Assembly (NCBI RefSeq): GCF_001183965.1
Contig: NZ_LFZV01000001.1
Coordinates: forward strand, 2,984,352-3,048,351
Direction of reading: 5' to 3'
Length of the DNA stretch: 64,000 bases
DNA from: Bacillus sp. FJAT-27916
GTDB taxonomy: Bacteria > Bacillota > Bacilli > Bacillales > Pradoshiaceae
A program made the translations under genes and the position numbers. Numbering within the stretch: position 1 is the first letter of the stretch; every line of letters starts with the position of its first letter. Positions 34,050 through 42,993 of this stretch are shown here, piece by piece. Below the pieces are notes generated by a model, which was not told where the DNA came from, searched no databases, and saw only the letters and a program-made list of their open reading frames with translations.

Positions 34050-34943
34050 TTATTCGCTGATCAAGCAGCTCATATCTGGTGAAAGGACGCTCTCAAACCG
34101 CATTTGTTCACCCGTGATTGGATGATTGAATGTCAAGAAACCGCAATGGAGTGCCTGCCGATTGATTAAAGCCCTCGATCCGCCATATAGATCATCCCCA
34201 AGTAAAGGATGTCCCATGTGTGACATATGAACCCGTATTTGATGGGTGCGACCTGTCATCAATTTCAAGTGGAGCAATGAATAGGATGGATAGTGCTGAA
34301 TCGTTTTGTACAGGGTCAACGCAGCTTGACCGTCTGGACGGACCTCTCGCTTTATAATACTGTCAGCCATACGGCCAATCGGCCCTTCCACACGGCCTTC
34401 AGGAGGATGGATATGTCCTTCAATTAAGGCATAATATTCCCTTGATACGGACTTCTCCTTCTGGAACAGACTAAATAAGTGATGGATATGCCGATGCTTA
34501 GCAATCAGTACCAATCCAGATGTATCCCTGTCAAGCCTTGTTACAATATGGACAGCCGCCTGATGCCCAATCTGCTCATAATAATGAACAATAGCATTGG
34601 CGAGGCTTTTCGTTGGATGTTCCCGAGAAGGAATGGTATTCATGCCTGCCGGCTTCTCAATGACCAGTACATAATCATCCTCATATTTAATGGTCAGCGG
34701 GAGATCATCTCCCTTCATCTTTTCACTGCATGCTTCAGGTGGATATTGAACGATAATCCTATCATCAGGCTGAATGATATACCGAACATTTTCAATGCAC
34801 CCATTGACCATGATCTTCCCGCCCCTAAACTTGATATCAGTCAGGGCCGCCTTGGAGATTTTTTTACGGTTTAGAAATTCGCGCAGGAGCATTCCCTCCT
34901 CCTCCTTTGCAGCAGTGAATTGTAACATAAACGGCTTTGCCAT
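34050..34943 (-). CDS. yjbO: RluA-family 23S rRNA/tRNA pseudouridine synthase (YjbO)
   Basis: A 297-residue RluA-type enzyme. A short S4-like N-terminal region (MLLREFLNRKKISKAALTDI, with GGKIMVNGCIENV) precedes the catalytic domain, whose key segment is VTRLDRDTSGLVLIAKH (RLDxxTSG, catalytic Asp), followed by PQMADSIIKREV-like and MTGRTHQIRVHMSHMGHPLLGD motifs. The exact RNA target of YjbO is not certain. The ATG at 34943 has AAGGATGAG before it. Downstream of nadK and yjbM on the same strand, separated from nadK by a terminator. Confidence 0.9.
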   Translation of the reverse strand: MAKPFMLQFTAAKEEEGMLLREFLNRKKISKAALTDIKFRGGKIMVNGCIENVRYIIQPDDRIIVQYPPEACSEKMKGDDLPLTIKYEDDYVLVIEKPAGMNTIPSREHPTKSLANAIVHYYEQIGHQAAVHIVTRLDRDTSGLVLIAKHRHIHHLFSLFQKEKSVSREYYALIEGHIHPPEGRVEGPIGRMADSIIKREVRPDGQAALTLYKTIQHYPSYSLLHLKLMTGRTHQIRVHMSHMGHPLLGDDLYGGSRALINRQALHCGFLTFNHPITGEQMRFESVLSPDMSCLISE

Positions 34944-34983
34944 CAAACTCATCCTTTATCTTCAAATCTTTCTTTACCTCATG

Positions 34984-35008
34984 AAAAAAGGGCCGAATGA
35001 CTCGGCCC
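34984..35008 (-). terminator. Terminator after nadK
   Basis: Minus-strand stem GGGCCGA / TCGGCCC followed by six Us. Confidence 0.88.
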
Positions 35009-35015
35009 CTGCTAA

Positions 35016-35810
35016 TCAGTCTGTCACAAAGGAATCGCGAACTCTTCTCCAGAAAGGGAATGGCCTGAAGCGTGCAAACCTGATACGTTCATCAGCCACT
35101 CGAAATTGAATGGATTTCACGTCCTTATGCAAAAGACTTAAATGATCAATCGTAATTTGGAAATCATCGCTTGTCACCGGCTTCAGCATGCAGGTATGAT
35201 GCCCTGGCAGAATAAGCGGTGACCCGATTGTCCGAAACACCCGATTATTGATGGAAGCCATCTCCGTCAATTGAATCGCCGGAATGGATGGGTGAATGAT
35301 GGCACCGCCCAATGCTTTATTGTAGGCAGTACTGCCTGAAGGCGTTGACACACAAAGCCCATCTCCTCTAAAGCGCTCAAAGGACTGTCCCCTAATTTCC
35401 ACATCCATGACAAGGGTACTGCCCACACTTTTTACGGTCGATTCATTCAAGGCTAAGTATTTCGACTCCCTGCCCCCATGGCTGTAACGGACCGTCACTT
35501 CAAGCAGCGGATACTCAACCGTCTGATACGGCGTTTTTGCGATTGCCGTCGCAAGCTTTTCAATCTCCTCAGGAATCCAGTCCGCATAAAAGCCTAGATG
35601 GCCTGTATGAACACCGACAAAGGCAGTCCGATCAAGACGGGAGCTGTACCGGTGGAAAGCGTACAGCAATGTCCCGTCACCGCCTACGGAAATGACAATA
35701 TCCGGTTGGTCTTCATCATAAATGACCCCGAGACTGTCCAGCTGATCTTTAATTTTTTGCATTAGTTCATTTGATTTAGTATCACCTTTTGACGTGACAG
35801 CATACTTCAT
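35016..35810 (-). CDS. nadK: NAD kinase
   Basis: A 264-residue enzyme that phosphorylates NAD to NADP. The diacylglycerol-kinase-like signature [17 protein letters not shown] (GGDGT, residues 43-47, catalytic Asp) and the ALNESTVK segment (NE/D motif) are intact, as is [21 protein letters not shown]. The ATG at 35810 ([10 protein letters not shown]) is chosen because AGGTGG is eight bases upstream; four extra codons are open. Four bases separate the ORF from yjbM upstream, so the two are co-transcribed, as in B. subtilis. Confidence 0.95.
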   Translation of the reverse strand: MKYAVTSKGDTKSNELMQKIKDQLDSLGVIYDEDQPDIVISVGGDGTLLYAFHRYSSRLDRTAFVGVHTGHLGFYADWIPEEIEKLATAIAKTPYQTVEYPLLEVTVRYSHGGRESKYLALNESTVKSVGSTLVMDVEIRGQSFERFRGDGLCVSTPSGSTAYNKALGGAIIHPSIPAIQLTEMASINNRVFRTIGSPLILPGHHTCMLKPVTSDDFQITIDHLSLLHKDVKSIQFRVADERIRFARFRPFPFWRRVRDSFVTD

Positions 35811-35825
35811 ATTCATCCCCACCTG

Positions 35826-36455
35826 TTAAGTGTTTTTCCCCCTCTTTTTCACGACATAAGCTTGGGCTTCCTGAATTTCAAGCTTAATCTGGGTCATTTC
35901 CTCATCCATGTGAAAGGCAGCCTCTGCAAGACTCTCAAGCCTTTTCTTCAATATTTCCGGGAACTGTCCATTGTATTTATAATTCAGCGAATGCTCAATT
36001 GTCGCCCAAAAGTTCATGGCAAGCGTCCGGATTTGAATCTCCGCCATGATTTTCTTTTCGCCATGAATGGTTTGAACCGGATATTCAATGACGACATGAT
36101 AGGAGCGATACCCGCTTGCCTTTTTATTGGTGATATAGTCCCGTTCCTCGAGAATGGTGAAATCGGTTCGCTGCCGAAGCAGAAGAACGACCTGTTTAAT
36201 ATCATCGACGAATTGGCACATAATCCTCAATCCAGCTATATCTTGGATTTCTGATTCTAATTTATCTTCGGGTACATGCTTTTGATATGCTTTATCTAGA
36301 ATACTTGCAACTGGCTTAACCCGTCCAGTCACAAACTCAATCGGAGAATGCTCGTTTTCCAAATCAAATTGAGACCGAATGCCCCTTAACTTAATTTTCA
36401 ATTCATCAACTGCCTGTTTATACGGGGCTAAAAATTCATCCCAATTTCTACTCAT
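35826..36455 (-). CDS. yjbM: Small alarmone synthetase YjbM (SasB/RelQ), (p)ppGpp synthesis only
   Basis: A 209-residue single-domain GTP pyrophosphokinase with RelA/SpoT synthetase motifs: ESEIQDIAGLRIMCQFVDDI, NKKASGYRSYHVVIEYPVQ, and MAEIQIRTLAMNFWATIEHSLNYKY. No hydrolase, TGS or ACT domain is present. It makes (p)ppGpp from ATP and GDP/GTP under cell-wall stress in Bacillus, and pppGpp activates the tetramer allosterically. AGGTGGTGGAG precedes the ATG. Directly upstream of nadK. Confidence 0.95.
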   Translation of the reverse strand: MSRNWDEFLAPYKQAVDELKIKLRGIRSQFDLENEHSPIEFVTGRVKPVASILDKAYQKHVPEDKLESEIQDIAGLRIMCQFVDDIKQVVLLLRQRTDFTILEERDYITNKKASGYRSYHVVIEYPVQTIHGEKKIMAEIQIRTLAMNFWATIEHSLNYKYNGQFPEILKKRLESLAEAAFHMDEEMTQIKLEIQEAQAYVVKKRGKNT

Positions 36456-36728
36456 GGACTCCACCACCTGGATTACTTTTCATAAACAATACCTTAGCGA
36501 GCTGGATACGGTTCTGTCTTTATCTGTTCTATTCAAAATTAGCCTATGGCTGTTTGTTATTTAACAATTATGTACTTAGTTTTTGTTACTTATTGTGATG
36601 ACCATTCCTTCTCTAGCTGCTTACCTCCTATTTTATCACAAGAATATAACTCATTTCTAAGATTGATGTAAACTTACCAAAAAGTCATAATAAGAGGGTA
36701 CCATTAATGACAGTTGGAGGAATAAAAC

Positions 36729-37328
36729 ATGTCTGAACAAATTGAGATTGAATTTAAGAATTTATTGTCGGATGCAGAATTCGAACGCCTAATTGCGGCG
36801 CATCATATAAGCGATGAACAATTTATTGAACAGAAGAACCATTACTTCGACACGCCTAACTTTGCCCTGAAGGACTGCCAGAGCGCCCTTCGTATCCGAG
36901 AAAAAAACGGCCGGTATGAAATGACCTTGAAACAGCCTCTGCCTGATGGTCATGGACTGCTTGAGACAAACCTCACGCTTGATTCCGGTGCAGCGAGAGC
37001 CCTCCTTTCAGGAGAAACTATTCAAGAGGGTCCAGTTTATGACAAAGTCCGGTTAATGGGCATTGACCCAAATCTTCTCTCTTGCTTTGGAACTTTAACG
37101 ACTGCCAGAGCTGAAATCCCTTATGAAGATGGACTGCTTGTTTTTGATAAGAGCACGTATTTTGATGTGACTGATTATGAGCTTGAATTTGAAGCCAATC
37201 ATTATGAGAAGGGAAAAATAATCTTTCAGGAATTGCTCCAAACGGCAAACATTCCAGCGCGGGCAACCGATAATAAGGTCAAACGCTTTTTCATGGAGAT
37301 GCAAAGAGTGAAAAAACTTGAGGAGTGA
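36729..37328 (+). CDS. yjbK: CYTH-domain protein YjbK (triphosphate tunnel metalloenzyme)
   Basis: A 199-residue CYTH protein. The N-terminal signature E6-x-E8-x-K10 (EIEFKNLL) starts the triphosphate tunnel; further basic and acidic strands include ALRIREKNGRYEMTLKQP, LGTLTTARAEIPY, LVFDKSTYFDVTDYELEFE and TDNKVKRFF. The family hydrolyses inorganic triphosphate or makes cAMP; for YjbK the activity is unsettled. TTGGAGG is upstream. It is divergent from yjbM and five bases before cwlQ, as in B. subtilis. Confidence 0.92.
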   Translation: MSEQIEIEFKNLLSDAEFERLIAAHHISDEQFIEQKNHYFDTPNFALKDCQSALRIREKNGRYEMTLKQPLPDGHGLLETNLTLDSGAARALLSGETIQEGPVYDKVRLMGIDPNLLSCFGTLTTARAEIPYEDGLLVFDKSTYFDVTDYELEFEANHYEKGKIIFQELLQTANIPARATDNKVKRFFMEMQRVKKLEE

Positions 37329-37333
37329 TCAAC

Positions 37334-37966
37334 ATGAGGGCAAGTGACTTGCCTATCGCCCTGCAAATACAGGCACTTCAATCCTTTTCAACACTTGGAA
37401 GCCAAAACAGCAACACCCGGCCAGAAACAGCAGCCCTATTTCAATCTATGCTTGGAGAGGCGCTTTCTAGTTCCAGCAATGATTCTTCATCACTTGGGCT
37501 TGGAACAATCGCAACCTTGATTCATTCCGGGCTTGGCAGCTTAGAACCGACATCAAGCCAAACGATTAAAGCATCATACAATCCTGCAAGCGGGAACTAT
37601 GACGATATCATCCGTAAAGCAGCAACAACCTATGATGTACCTGAAAAGTTAATACGCGCTGTCATCAAACAAGAAAGCGGATTTGACCCTGACGCGGTCA
37701 GTATGGCAGGTGCTTCCGGATTAATGCAGTTAATGCCTTCCACCGCCTCCTGGCTGGGGGTATCTGATGTCTTTGATCCGCATGATAATATTATGGGTGG
37801 AACGAAGTATTTACGGAATATGCTCTCCAAGTATAACGGAGATATCACACTTGCGCTTGCAGCCTATAATGCCGGACCTGGTAATGTGGATAAATACGGG
37901 GGAGTTCCTCCTTTTGAGGAAACAAAAAACTATGTCAACAAGGTGCTGCATCAATATTATGCGTAA
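37334..37966 (+). CDS. cwlQ: Lytic transglycosylase CwlQ (YjbJ)
   Basis: A 210-residue cell-wall hydrolase. An N-terminal, Ser-rich, low-complexity region of about 80 residues precedes the SLT domain, whose catalytic Glu is in IKQESGFDPDAVSMAGASGL, followed by MQLMPSTASWLGV, GTKYLRNMLSKY and ALAAYNAGPGNV. No signal peptide is visible, as in its B. subtilis homologue. The start at 37334 follows AGGAGTG. It cleaves glycan strands of peptidoglycan; it follows yjbK directly. Confidence 0.9.
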   Translation: MRASDLPIALQIQALQSFSTLGSQNSNTRPETAALFQSMLGEALSSSSNDSSSLGLGTIATLIHSGLGSLEPTSSQTIKASYNPASGNYDDIIRKAATTYDVPEKLIRAVIKQESGFDPDAVSMAGASGLMQLMPSTASWLGVSDVFDPHDNIMGGTKYLRNMLSKYNGDITLALAAYNAGPGNVDKYGGVPPFEETKNYVNKVLHQYYA

Positions 37967-38111
37967 GGAAGGTGAGCGAACATATGCTCATCTTTTTCTT
38001 TTATTTGCTCAGCAATTCGCGGTCGAAAAGCAGGATATTGGAAAATTAAGGTCCCCCTTGCTAAAATTATGGTTATATGTAAAACCAATTATAAATAGAG
38101 GAGAATGATGT

Positions 38112-38525
38112 ATGGCTGAAGTAAATCTGACACCATACGAGGCATTGGGAGAAGCTAAATTACATGAATTAGTGAATGAATTTTATGGTAATGTGGGATC
38201 CCATCCGCTTCTAGCTCCCATTTTTCCGAAAGACCTGAGCGAAACAGCACGTAAACAGAAGCAGTTTCTCACTCAGTTCCTTGGAGGACCGTCCATCTAT
38301 ACAGAAGAACATGGACACCCAATGTTGCGAGCAAGGCATATGCCGTTTGAAATAACACAAAAACGGGCAGAGGCCTGGCTGGAGTGTATGGAAAGAGCGA
38401 TGGATACAGTAAATGTGGAAAATCCATTGAGAGAGTATATATTAGGGCGGCTGACGATGACAGCCCAGCATATGATTAACACAAAAGAATCCTTTGGAAG
38501 CGGTGATTTTTATGCCAAATCATAA
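38112..38525 (+). CDS. yjbI: Group II truncated haemoglobin YjbI
   Basis: A 137-residue truncated globin. It starts LTPYEALGEAKLHELVNEFY (B helix with Tyr), has FPKDLSETARKQKQFLTQFLGG (E helix), and the proximal heme ligand in RARHMPFEIT; the aromatic W in EAWLECMERAMD is the G8 Trp of group II. It overlaps yjbH by 14 bases, so both are made from one mRNA. Oxygen or NO chemistry upstream of the Spx pathway is plausible for this pair; not shown. Confidence 0.93.
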   Translation: MAEVNLTPYEALGEAKLHELVNEFYGNVGSHPLLAPIFPKDLSETARKQKQFLTQFLGGPSIYTEEHGHPMLRARHMPFEITQKRAEAWLECMERAMDTVNVENPLREYILGRLTMTAQHMINTKESFGSGDFYAKS

Positions 38526-39354
38526 AGCGTCCTCTTCCAATTGGCATGATTGGTCTACCGTGCATCATTTTTTCAAGCCTCTTGAAAAGCCTTTAGAAAT
38601 CTATGTATTTATTGACCCTACCTGCCCTTCCTGCTTCAGATTAGATCGCACGCTCAAACGTCTGAAACTAGAATACGGCCATTATTTTGCGCTCAAGCAT
38701 GTCTTCAGCAAGCAAACTCATACACGGCTGCCTGAGAAGTCAAGGACCTCTCAATCAGGCATTTCGTGTGAGAAGCTATGGATTGAGAAGGAATTTGCCG
38801 GTCATATTACATCAATTGCCATTAAGGCAGCAGAACTTCAAGGTAAAAAAGCAGGATATCGTTATTTCAAGAAAATACAAGAATCCCTTTTTATAAACCA
38901 GGAATGCGTAGATGCGCTTGATACACTTCTGACTTGTGCAGAGAAAGCAGATATCGACTATGATGAATTCGTTCGAGACCTTCAATCAGATAGTGCCATT
39001 AAAGCTTTGGAATGTGATTTGAAGATAACAGAGGAAATGGATGTTCAGGACCTCCCTTCCCTTGTCTTCTTCAATCAGAAGATGGAGGAAGAAGGCATCA
39101 AGGTCGCAGGCTCTTATCCATATGAGATTTATGTGCAGATACTTGAGGAGATTTTAGGATTCCAGCCGAAAGCCAACGCATTGCCTGCCTTGGAAGAATG
39201 CGCAAAGGAATTTGAGGTAGTCACCACATCCGAGCTTAGCTATATTTATCAAATGGAGCCTCATGAGGTTGAACGTGAAATGAAGAAATTAATGTTGAAG
39301 CAGGCAGTTGAGCATATTCCGCTGCAATCAGAAACATTTTGGAGATATAGGTAA
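38512..39354 (+). CDS. yjbH: ClpXP adaptor YjbH (Spx degradation)
   Basis: A 280-residue cytoplasmic protein with a DsbA/FrnE-like thioredoxin domain. Its redox motif is DPTCPSCFRLDRTL (C38-x-x-C41), and the domain ends FNQKMEEEGIKVAGSYPYEIY, followed by a C-terminal winged region. YjbH binds Spx and presents it to ClpXP; oxidants or aggregates relieve this. AAGCGGTGA precedes the ATG at 38512. Spx and MecA, both in the same window, complete the pathway. Confidence 0.93.
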   Translation: MPNHKASSSNWHDWSTVHHFFKPLEKPLEIYVFIDPTCPSCFRLDRTLKRLKLEYGHYFALKHVFSKQTHTRLPEKSRTSQSGISCEKLWIEKEFAGHITSIAIKAAELQGKKAGYRYFKKIQESLFINQECVDALDTLLTCAEKADIDYDEFVRDLQSDSAIKALECDLKITEEMDVQDLPSLVFFNQKMEEEGIKVAGSYPYEIYVQILEEILGFQPKANALPALEECAKEFEVVTTSELSYIYQMEPHEVEREMKKLMLKQAVEHIPLQSETFWRYR

Positions 39355-39677
39355 AAATTTCAAAAAGCCCTTTTACTATATTATATAAAAATAAAATAAA
39401 TACCTGAATATACAAGAAGAAGACTCTGTAATCGGCCAGAGTCTTCTTCTTCATACGAACAAAGGGGATGGGAGAAATTTTTCACGGTCAAACAAAGGGG
39501 TAAATGTTTGCTAGTGATCAACTTCACAATATTAATATAGCAAATCCTCATGAATCTGACAAGCATTTTGTTCACCGATTCACAAAAATGTCACATTCAT
39601 TTCATAAATTTGCGTGCCCGCCATACGATAATAATAGGCAGCATCGAAATTTTATTAACTAAAGGGACGGATTCTTT
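39355..39677. other. Intergenic region downstream of yjbH
   Basis: Contains a terminator and then about 220 AT-rich bases. A loose palindrome, TTTTGTTCACC followed by TTCACAAAA near 39561-39584, might be an operator for the following small gene, but I cannot match it to a regulator. Confidence 0.4.
39414..39452. terminator. Terminator of yjbI-yjbH
   Basis: Stem AAGAAGACTCTG / CAGAGTCTTCTT with an eight-base loop, then CTTCTTC. Confidence 0.8.
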
Positions 39678-39851
39678 ATGAAAAAATTTTATCTCATCGG
39701 CTTGCTATGCCTCATCATGATTTCTTTCTTCCTGCAGCTTCTCGGGCTGATGCATGTCATCCCGCTTTACATTTCCTCTCCTATACTTTTTGCTTCATTC
39801 CTGATTTTTATTTGTGGTATTCGGCATAAGAAACGGTTTAAAGGATTTTAG
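39678..39851 (+). CDS. Small two-helix membrane protein, 57 residues
   Basis: From ATG 39678: MKKFYLIGLLCLIMISFFLQ, a short turn, then HVIPLYISSPILFASFLIF and the basic tail ICGIRHKKRFKGF. Two membrane helices with a Lys/Arg-rich cytoplasmic end are clear. A weak GGGAC lies about 11 bases upstream. A strong terminator shared with pepF follows. I do not recognise the family; length, membrane pattern and terminator support a real gene. Confidence 0.6.
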   Translation: MKKFYLIGLLCLIMISFFLQLLGLMHVIPLYISSPILFASFLIFICGIRHKKRFKGF

Positions 39852-39865
39852 ACCAGACGAAAGAA

Positions 39866-39896
39866 AGCGGAGGGGATATATGCCCTCCGCTTTTAC
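39866..39896. terminator. Bidirectional terminator before pepF
   Basis: Stem AGCGGAGGG / CCCTCCGCT with an eight-base loop, A/T-rich on both sides. Confidence 0.88.
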
Positions 39897-39901
39897 CTTG
39901 T

Positions 39902-41713
39902 TTATTTATTTAACAGCTGTTCCAATTCGGTTAATTTTTCTTCAAACACTTTGCATGCCGCCTCAATTGGCTCCGGAGACGTCATATCCACTCCGGCTTT
40001 TTTCAGCACTTCAATCGGGAAGTCACTCGATCCAGCCTCAAGGAATCCTAAATAGCGTTCTACTGCAGGCTGCCCTTCCTCGAGAATTTGACTGCTCAAG
40101 GCTGCAGCAGCACTGAAACCAGTTGCATATTGATAAACATAGTAATTGTAATAGAAATGTGGAATACGAGACCATTCTAAGCCGATTTCCTCATCAATCA
40201 CAATATCCTCGCCAAAGTACTTCTTATTCAAGTCATAATACGTTTTTGTAAAGCTTTCAGCCGTCAGAGCAATTCCGTCCTGAGCCATCTTATGAATTAA
40301 ATGCTCGAATTCGGCAAACATGGTTTGGCGGAATACTGTGCCTCTGAAGCCTTCGAGGTAATGGTTCAATAAGTAAATTTTCTTCTGCTCATCGTCAATT
40401 TCCTTTAATAAATAATCATTCAGTAAAGCTTCGTTTGTTGTTGAGGCAACCTCTGCAACGAAAATGGAGTAATCTCCATATTGATAAGGCTGATTCTTTC
40501 TTGTGTAATAGCTGTGGACAGAATGACCAAATTCATGTGCGAGTGTAAACAGATTGTTCACATTATCCTGCCAGTTCATTAAGATATACGGATTCGTTCC
40601 ATATGCCCCTGAGGAATAAGCCCCGCTCCGTTTGCCGCGGTTCTCATGCACGTCCACCCAGCGGTTATCAAAGCCCTCTTTCAAAACAGATACATAATCC
40701 TCACCAAGCGGTGCCAACCCTTTTAAGACATAATCCTTCGCTTCCTCATATGGAATCTCCATCTTTACGTCCTTGACAAGCGGCGTGTACAGATCATACA
40801 TATGAAGTTCATCAACACCTAGAATTTTCTTTCTCAGGCTGACATAGCGGTGCAGCAAATGAAGATTATCATGAATGGCACCTACTAAATTCTCATAGAC
40901 ACTTTCCGGAATATTATTGGCAGAAAGCGCCGCTTCACGTGCGGATGAATAATTACGAACCTTTGCATAGAAATTATCCTTCTTAACCGTTCCTGCAAGT
41001 GTGCTTGCAAATGTATTCTTATATTGGCCGTATGTCTTGTACATCGCTTCAAACGCATCTTTACGCACACGGCGGTCAGCGCTCTCAAGGAATCTTGTAT
41101 ACCTTCCGTGAGTGAGTTCAACCTCCTGACCATTTTCATCCTTAATAGACGGGAAGCGAAGATCGGCATTATTCAGCATGCCGAATGTATTGGATGAGGC
41201 ACTTAACGCTTCTGATGCCTGCGCTAATATTGCCTCCTGATCAGCAGACAGCACATGCGGTCTTTGCAAATTAATTTCTTTCAGTACTTGTGCATAAAGC
41301 TTTAACTCTTCCTTCTCTTCCATGAAGCGATTGATTGTTTCTTCATTGATTGAAAGAATCTCCGGTACGATATAAGAGAAAATGCTGGAAGCCTGTGAAT
41401 ACAGATTCTTGGCCCTGTCATCCATACCTTGATAGAAGGTGTTACCCGTATCTTGGTCATACCTCATGTGAGAATATGTATATAAGCGGCCAAGACGTTC
41501 TGTCATCTCATCCTGAAATTGCAAGGCATCCCATAATACATCTGCACTTTCGCTTAATTTACCTTGATATTGTTTACCCTTTGGAAGAGATTCCTGAATT
41601 TCCTTGAATTCATTCTCCCAAGCTTGATCTGTTTCATAAATATCCTCAAGCCTCCATGTGTCCTCCACCGGGATATCATTACGTTCTGGCAATTGGTTTA
41701 CATCTGCTGCCAT
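39902..41713 (-). CDS. pepF: Oligoendopeptidase F
   Basis: A 603-residue M3B zinc metallopeptidase that cleaves short peptides in the cytoplasm. The active site is LAHEFGHSVHSYYT (HExxH), with the third ligand Glu in the downstream VAEVASTTNEALL. N-terminal helical blocks (EDTWRLEDIYETDQAWENEF) are typical. Length equals other Bacillus PepF enzymes. It lies downstream of coiA as in B. subtilis and may process peptides imported by App and Opp, encoded in the same window. Confidence 0.95.
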   Translation of the reverse strand: MAADVNQLPERNDIPVEDTWRLEDIYETDQAWENEFKEIQESLPKGKQYQGKLSESADVLWDALQFQDEMTERLGRLYTYSHMRYDQDTGNTFYQGMDDRAKNLYSQASSIFSYIVPEILSINEETINRFMEEKEELKLYAQVLKEINLQRPHVLSADQEAILAQASEALSASSNTFGMLNNADLRFPSIKDENGQEVELTHGRYTRFLESADRRVRKDAFEAMYKTYGQYKNTFASTLAGTVKKDNFYAKVRNYSSAREAALSANNIPESVYENLVGAIHDNLHLLHRYVSLRKKILGVDELHMYDLYTPLVKDVKMEIPYEEAKDYVLKGLAPLGEDYVSVLKEGFDNRWVDVHENRGKRSGAYSSGAYGTNPYILMNWQDNVNNLFTLAHEFGHSVHSYYTRKNQPYQYGDYSIFVAEVASTTNEALLNDYLLKEIDDEQKKIYLLNHYLEGFRGTVFRQTMFAEFEHLIHKMAQDGIALTAESFTKTYYDLNKKYFGEDIVIDEEIGLEWSRIPHFYYNYYVYQYATGFSAAAALSSQILEEGQPAVERYLGFLEAGSSDFPIEVLKKAGVDMTSPEPIEAACKVFEEKLTELEQLLNK

Positions 41714-41744
41714 TTCATTCCCTCCATTTCATCACATATCTAAA

Positions 41745-42917
41745 TTAGTTTCGCCATAAATCATTGTGTTCCTCTTTTAAAAAGTCCAGCACCACCTGAT
41801 TAATCGTAGAATGCTGCATCTCTTTTGTCAGAAACCCTTCCTCTATTATATAGCTATTTTCTTTATTTTTTATTAAATATTCCGTTTTTTCAAGAAATCT
41901 CATATATTCCTCTACCGGAGCGAAGAAGGGTATCTTTACGCTGGGCAGGCTCCTGATCACTATCTCTCTTTTACGTAGTCTATCCATAAAATGCCGGCGG
42001 ATTCCCCAGTGTGTAATTTCTCCATGCTTTTGCTGGCAATTAAGCAAATCCATGAAGACAAGCCCTTGCCAATGATGCGGTGCACTTCCATACAGAAATG
42101 AACTTTTGAGGGGAATGCCAATCATTTTCGGCAGCATGCCTTGTATGCCAATGGAATAGAGGCTGCGAAGAAGTGGATTCTTGGCTCCTTGATACCTCCA
42201 CTCATTCCGAATCAGACTTTCACGCTTTCTCATCCACTCCCGTATATACAAGAAAGGTCTTGCTCTCGGCCTCAGCCATTGTCGGATAGTACGTCCTTTT
42301 AACGGAAGCCTTTCAGCTTGTCCAAAGAATATTTCTTTCGTAATAGGTATGAGATTTCGAAGTAGAAGAACGGTTTTAGGGTTTTGAGGATCAAAGAATA
42401 AGAGGTATAAATCTCCTGAGGGGGATAATCGAATGGCCGATTGGAGAGATGCCGGCAGTGACCACTCCATACTGCCTTTTTTCTTAAGAAGGGGTAAATG
42501 GAAAATCCAAACTGGTTCAATGCCTTCCTCCTGATAGCCCATTGTCCTTTCGATAAGTCTTTCTGCAGAAAGAGCTGAGCATTGGAACTCAATCGCATAG
42601 TCTAGTCCATCCGCATGAACGGCAATATCCGCTCTTTGGGAGATGGAATGGTAATATTGCTCTAACACAGCCCTTTCCGCCCATTGTAATGCCCATTCAT
42701 AAATAAGATTTTTCCCTTCTAAATGAATAATGGATTCGGGTTCATCCATGCCTGGACAACGCTCTTCTCTTTGATGGGCAAAATGAGGAATACGTCTGCT
42801 TCCCGCCTTGAACAGTACACGCTTTTGGCAAATGGGGCATTTGAATATTCGATTCTTTCGTTCTGCCAAATGGGTCGAATGAACAAGTCTTCCTTCTTCG
42901 TCGGCCGCTATCAACAT
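41745..42917 (-). CDS. coiA: Competence protein CoiA
   Basis: A 390-residue protein needed for natural transformation, probably acting with RecA and DprA on incoming single strands. Residues 27-55 hold C27-xx-C30, PHFAH (44-48) and CP (54-55), then a nuclease-like domain containing LIYEWALQWAERAVLEQYYH, ADIAVHADGLDYAIEFQCSAL (D...E..., endonuclease-like) and YQEEGIEPVWIFHL. AAAGGAG precedes the ATG. It is flanked by pepF and cls; the same N-terminal zinc-like motif occurs in the YjcD-like helicase of this window. Confidence 0.93.
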   Translation of the reverse strand: MLIAADEEGRLVHSTHLAERKNRIFKCPICQKRVLFKAGSRRIPHFAHQREERCPGMDEPESIIHLEGKNLIYEWALQWAERAVLEQYYHSISQRADIAVHADGLDYAIEFQCSALSAERLIERTMGYQEEGIEPVWIFHLPLLKKKGSMEWSLPASLQSAIRLSPSGDLYLLFFDPQNPKTVLLLRNLIPITKEIFFGQAERLPLKGRTIRQWLRPRARPFLYIREWMRKRESLIRNEWRYQGAKNPLLRSLYSIGIQGMLPKMIGIPLKSSFLYGSAPHHWQGLVFMDLLNCQQKHGEITHWGIRRHFMDRLRKREIVIRSLPSVKIPFFAPVEEYMRFLEKTEYLIKNKENSYIIEEGFLTKEMQHSTINQVVLDFLKEEHNDLWRN

Positions 42918-42993
42918 CCAAACAGCTCCTTTCTAGAATTAAGGTCATTATTCTAATTCTAGAAAAGGGCTGATAATCCTCCTATGCAAGCAA

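Noticed and set aside
37767-38108. 113-codon frame overlapping cwlQ
   Set aside because: Second frame of cwlQ and its downstream spacer; no start signal.
39555-39590. Rex-type operator
   Set aside because: Only one half-site (TTCACAA) matches; the other half is wrong.
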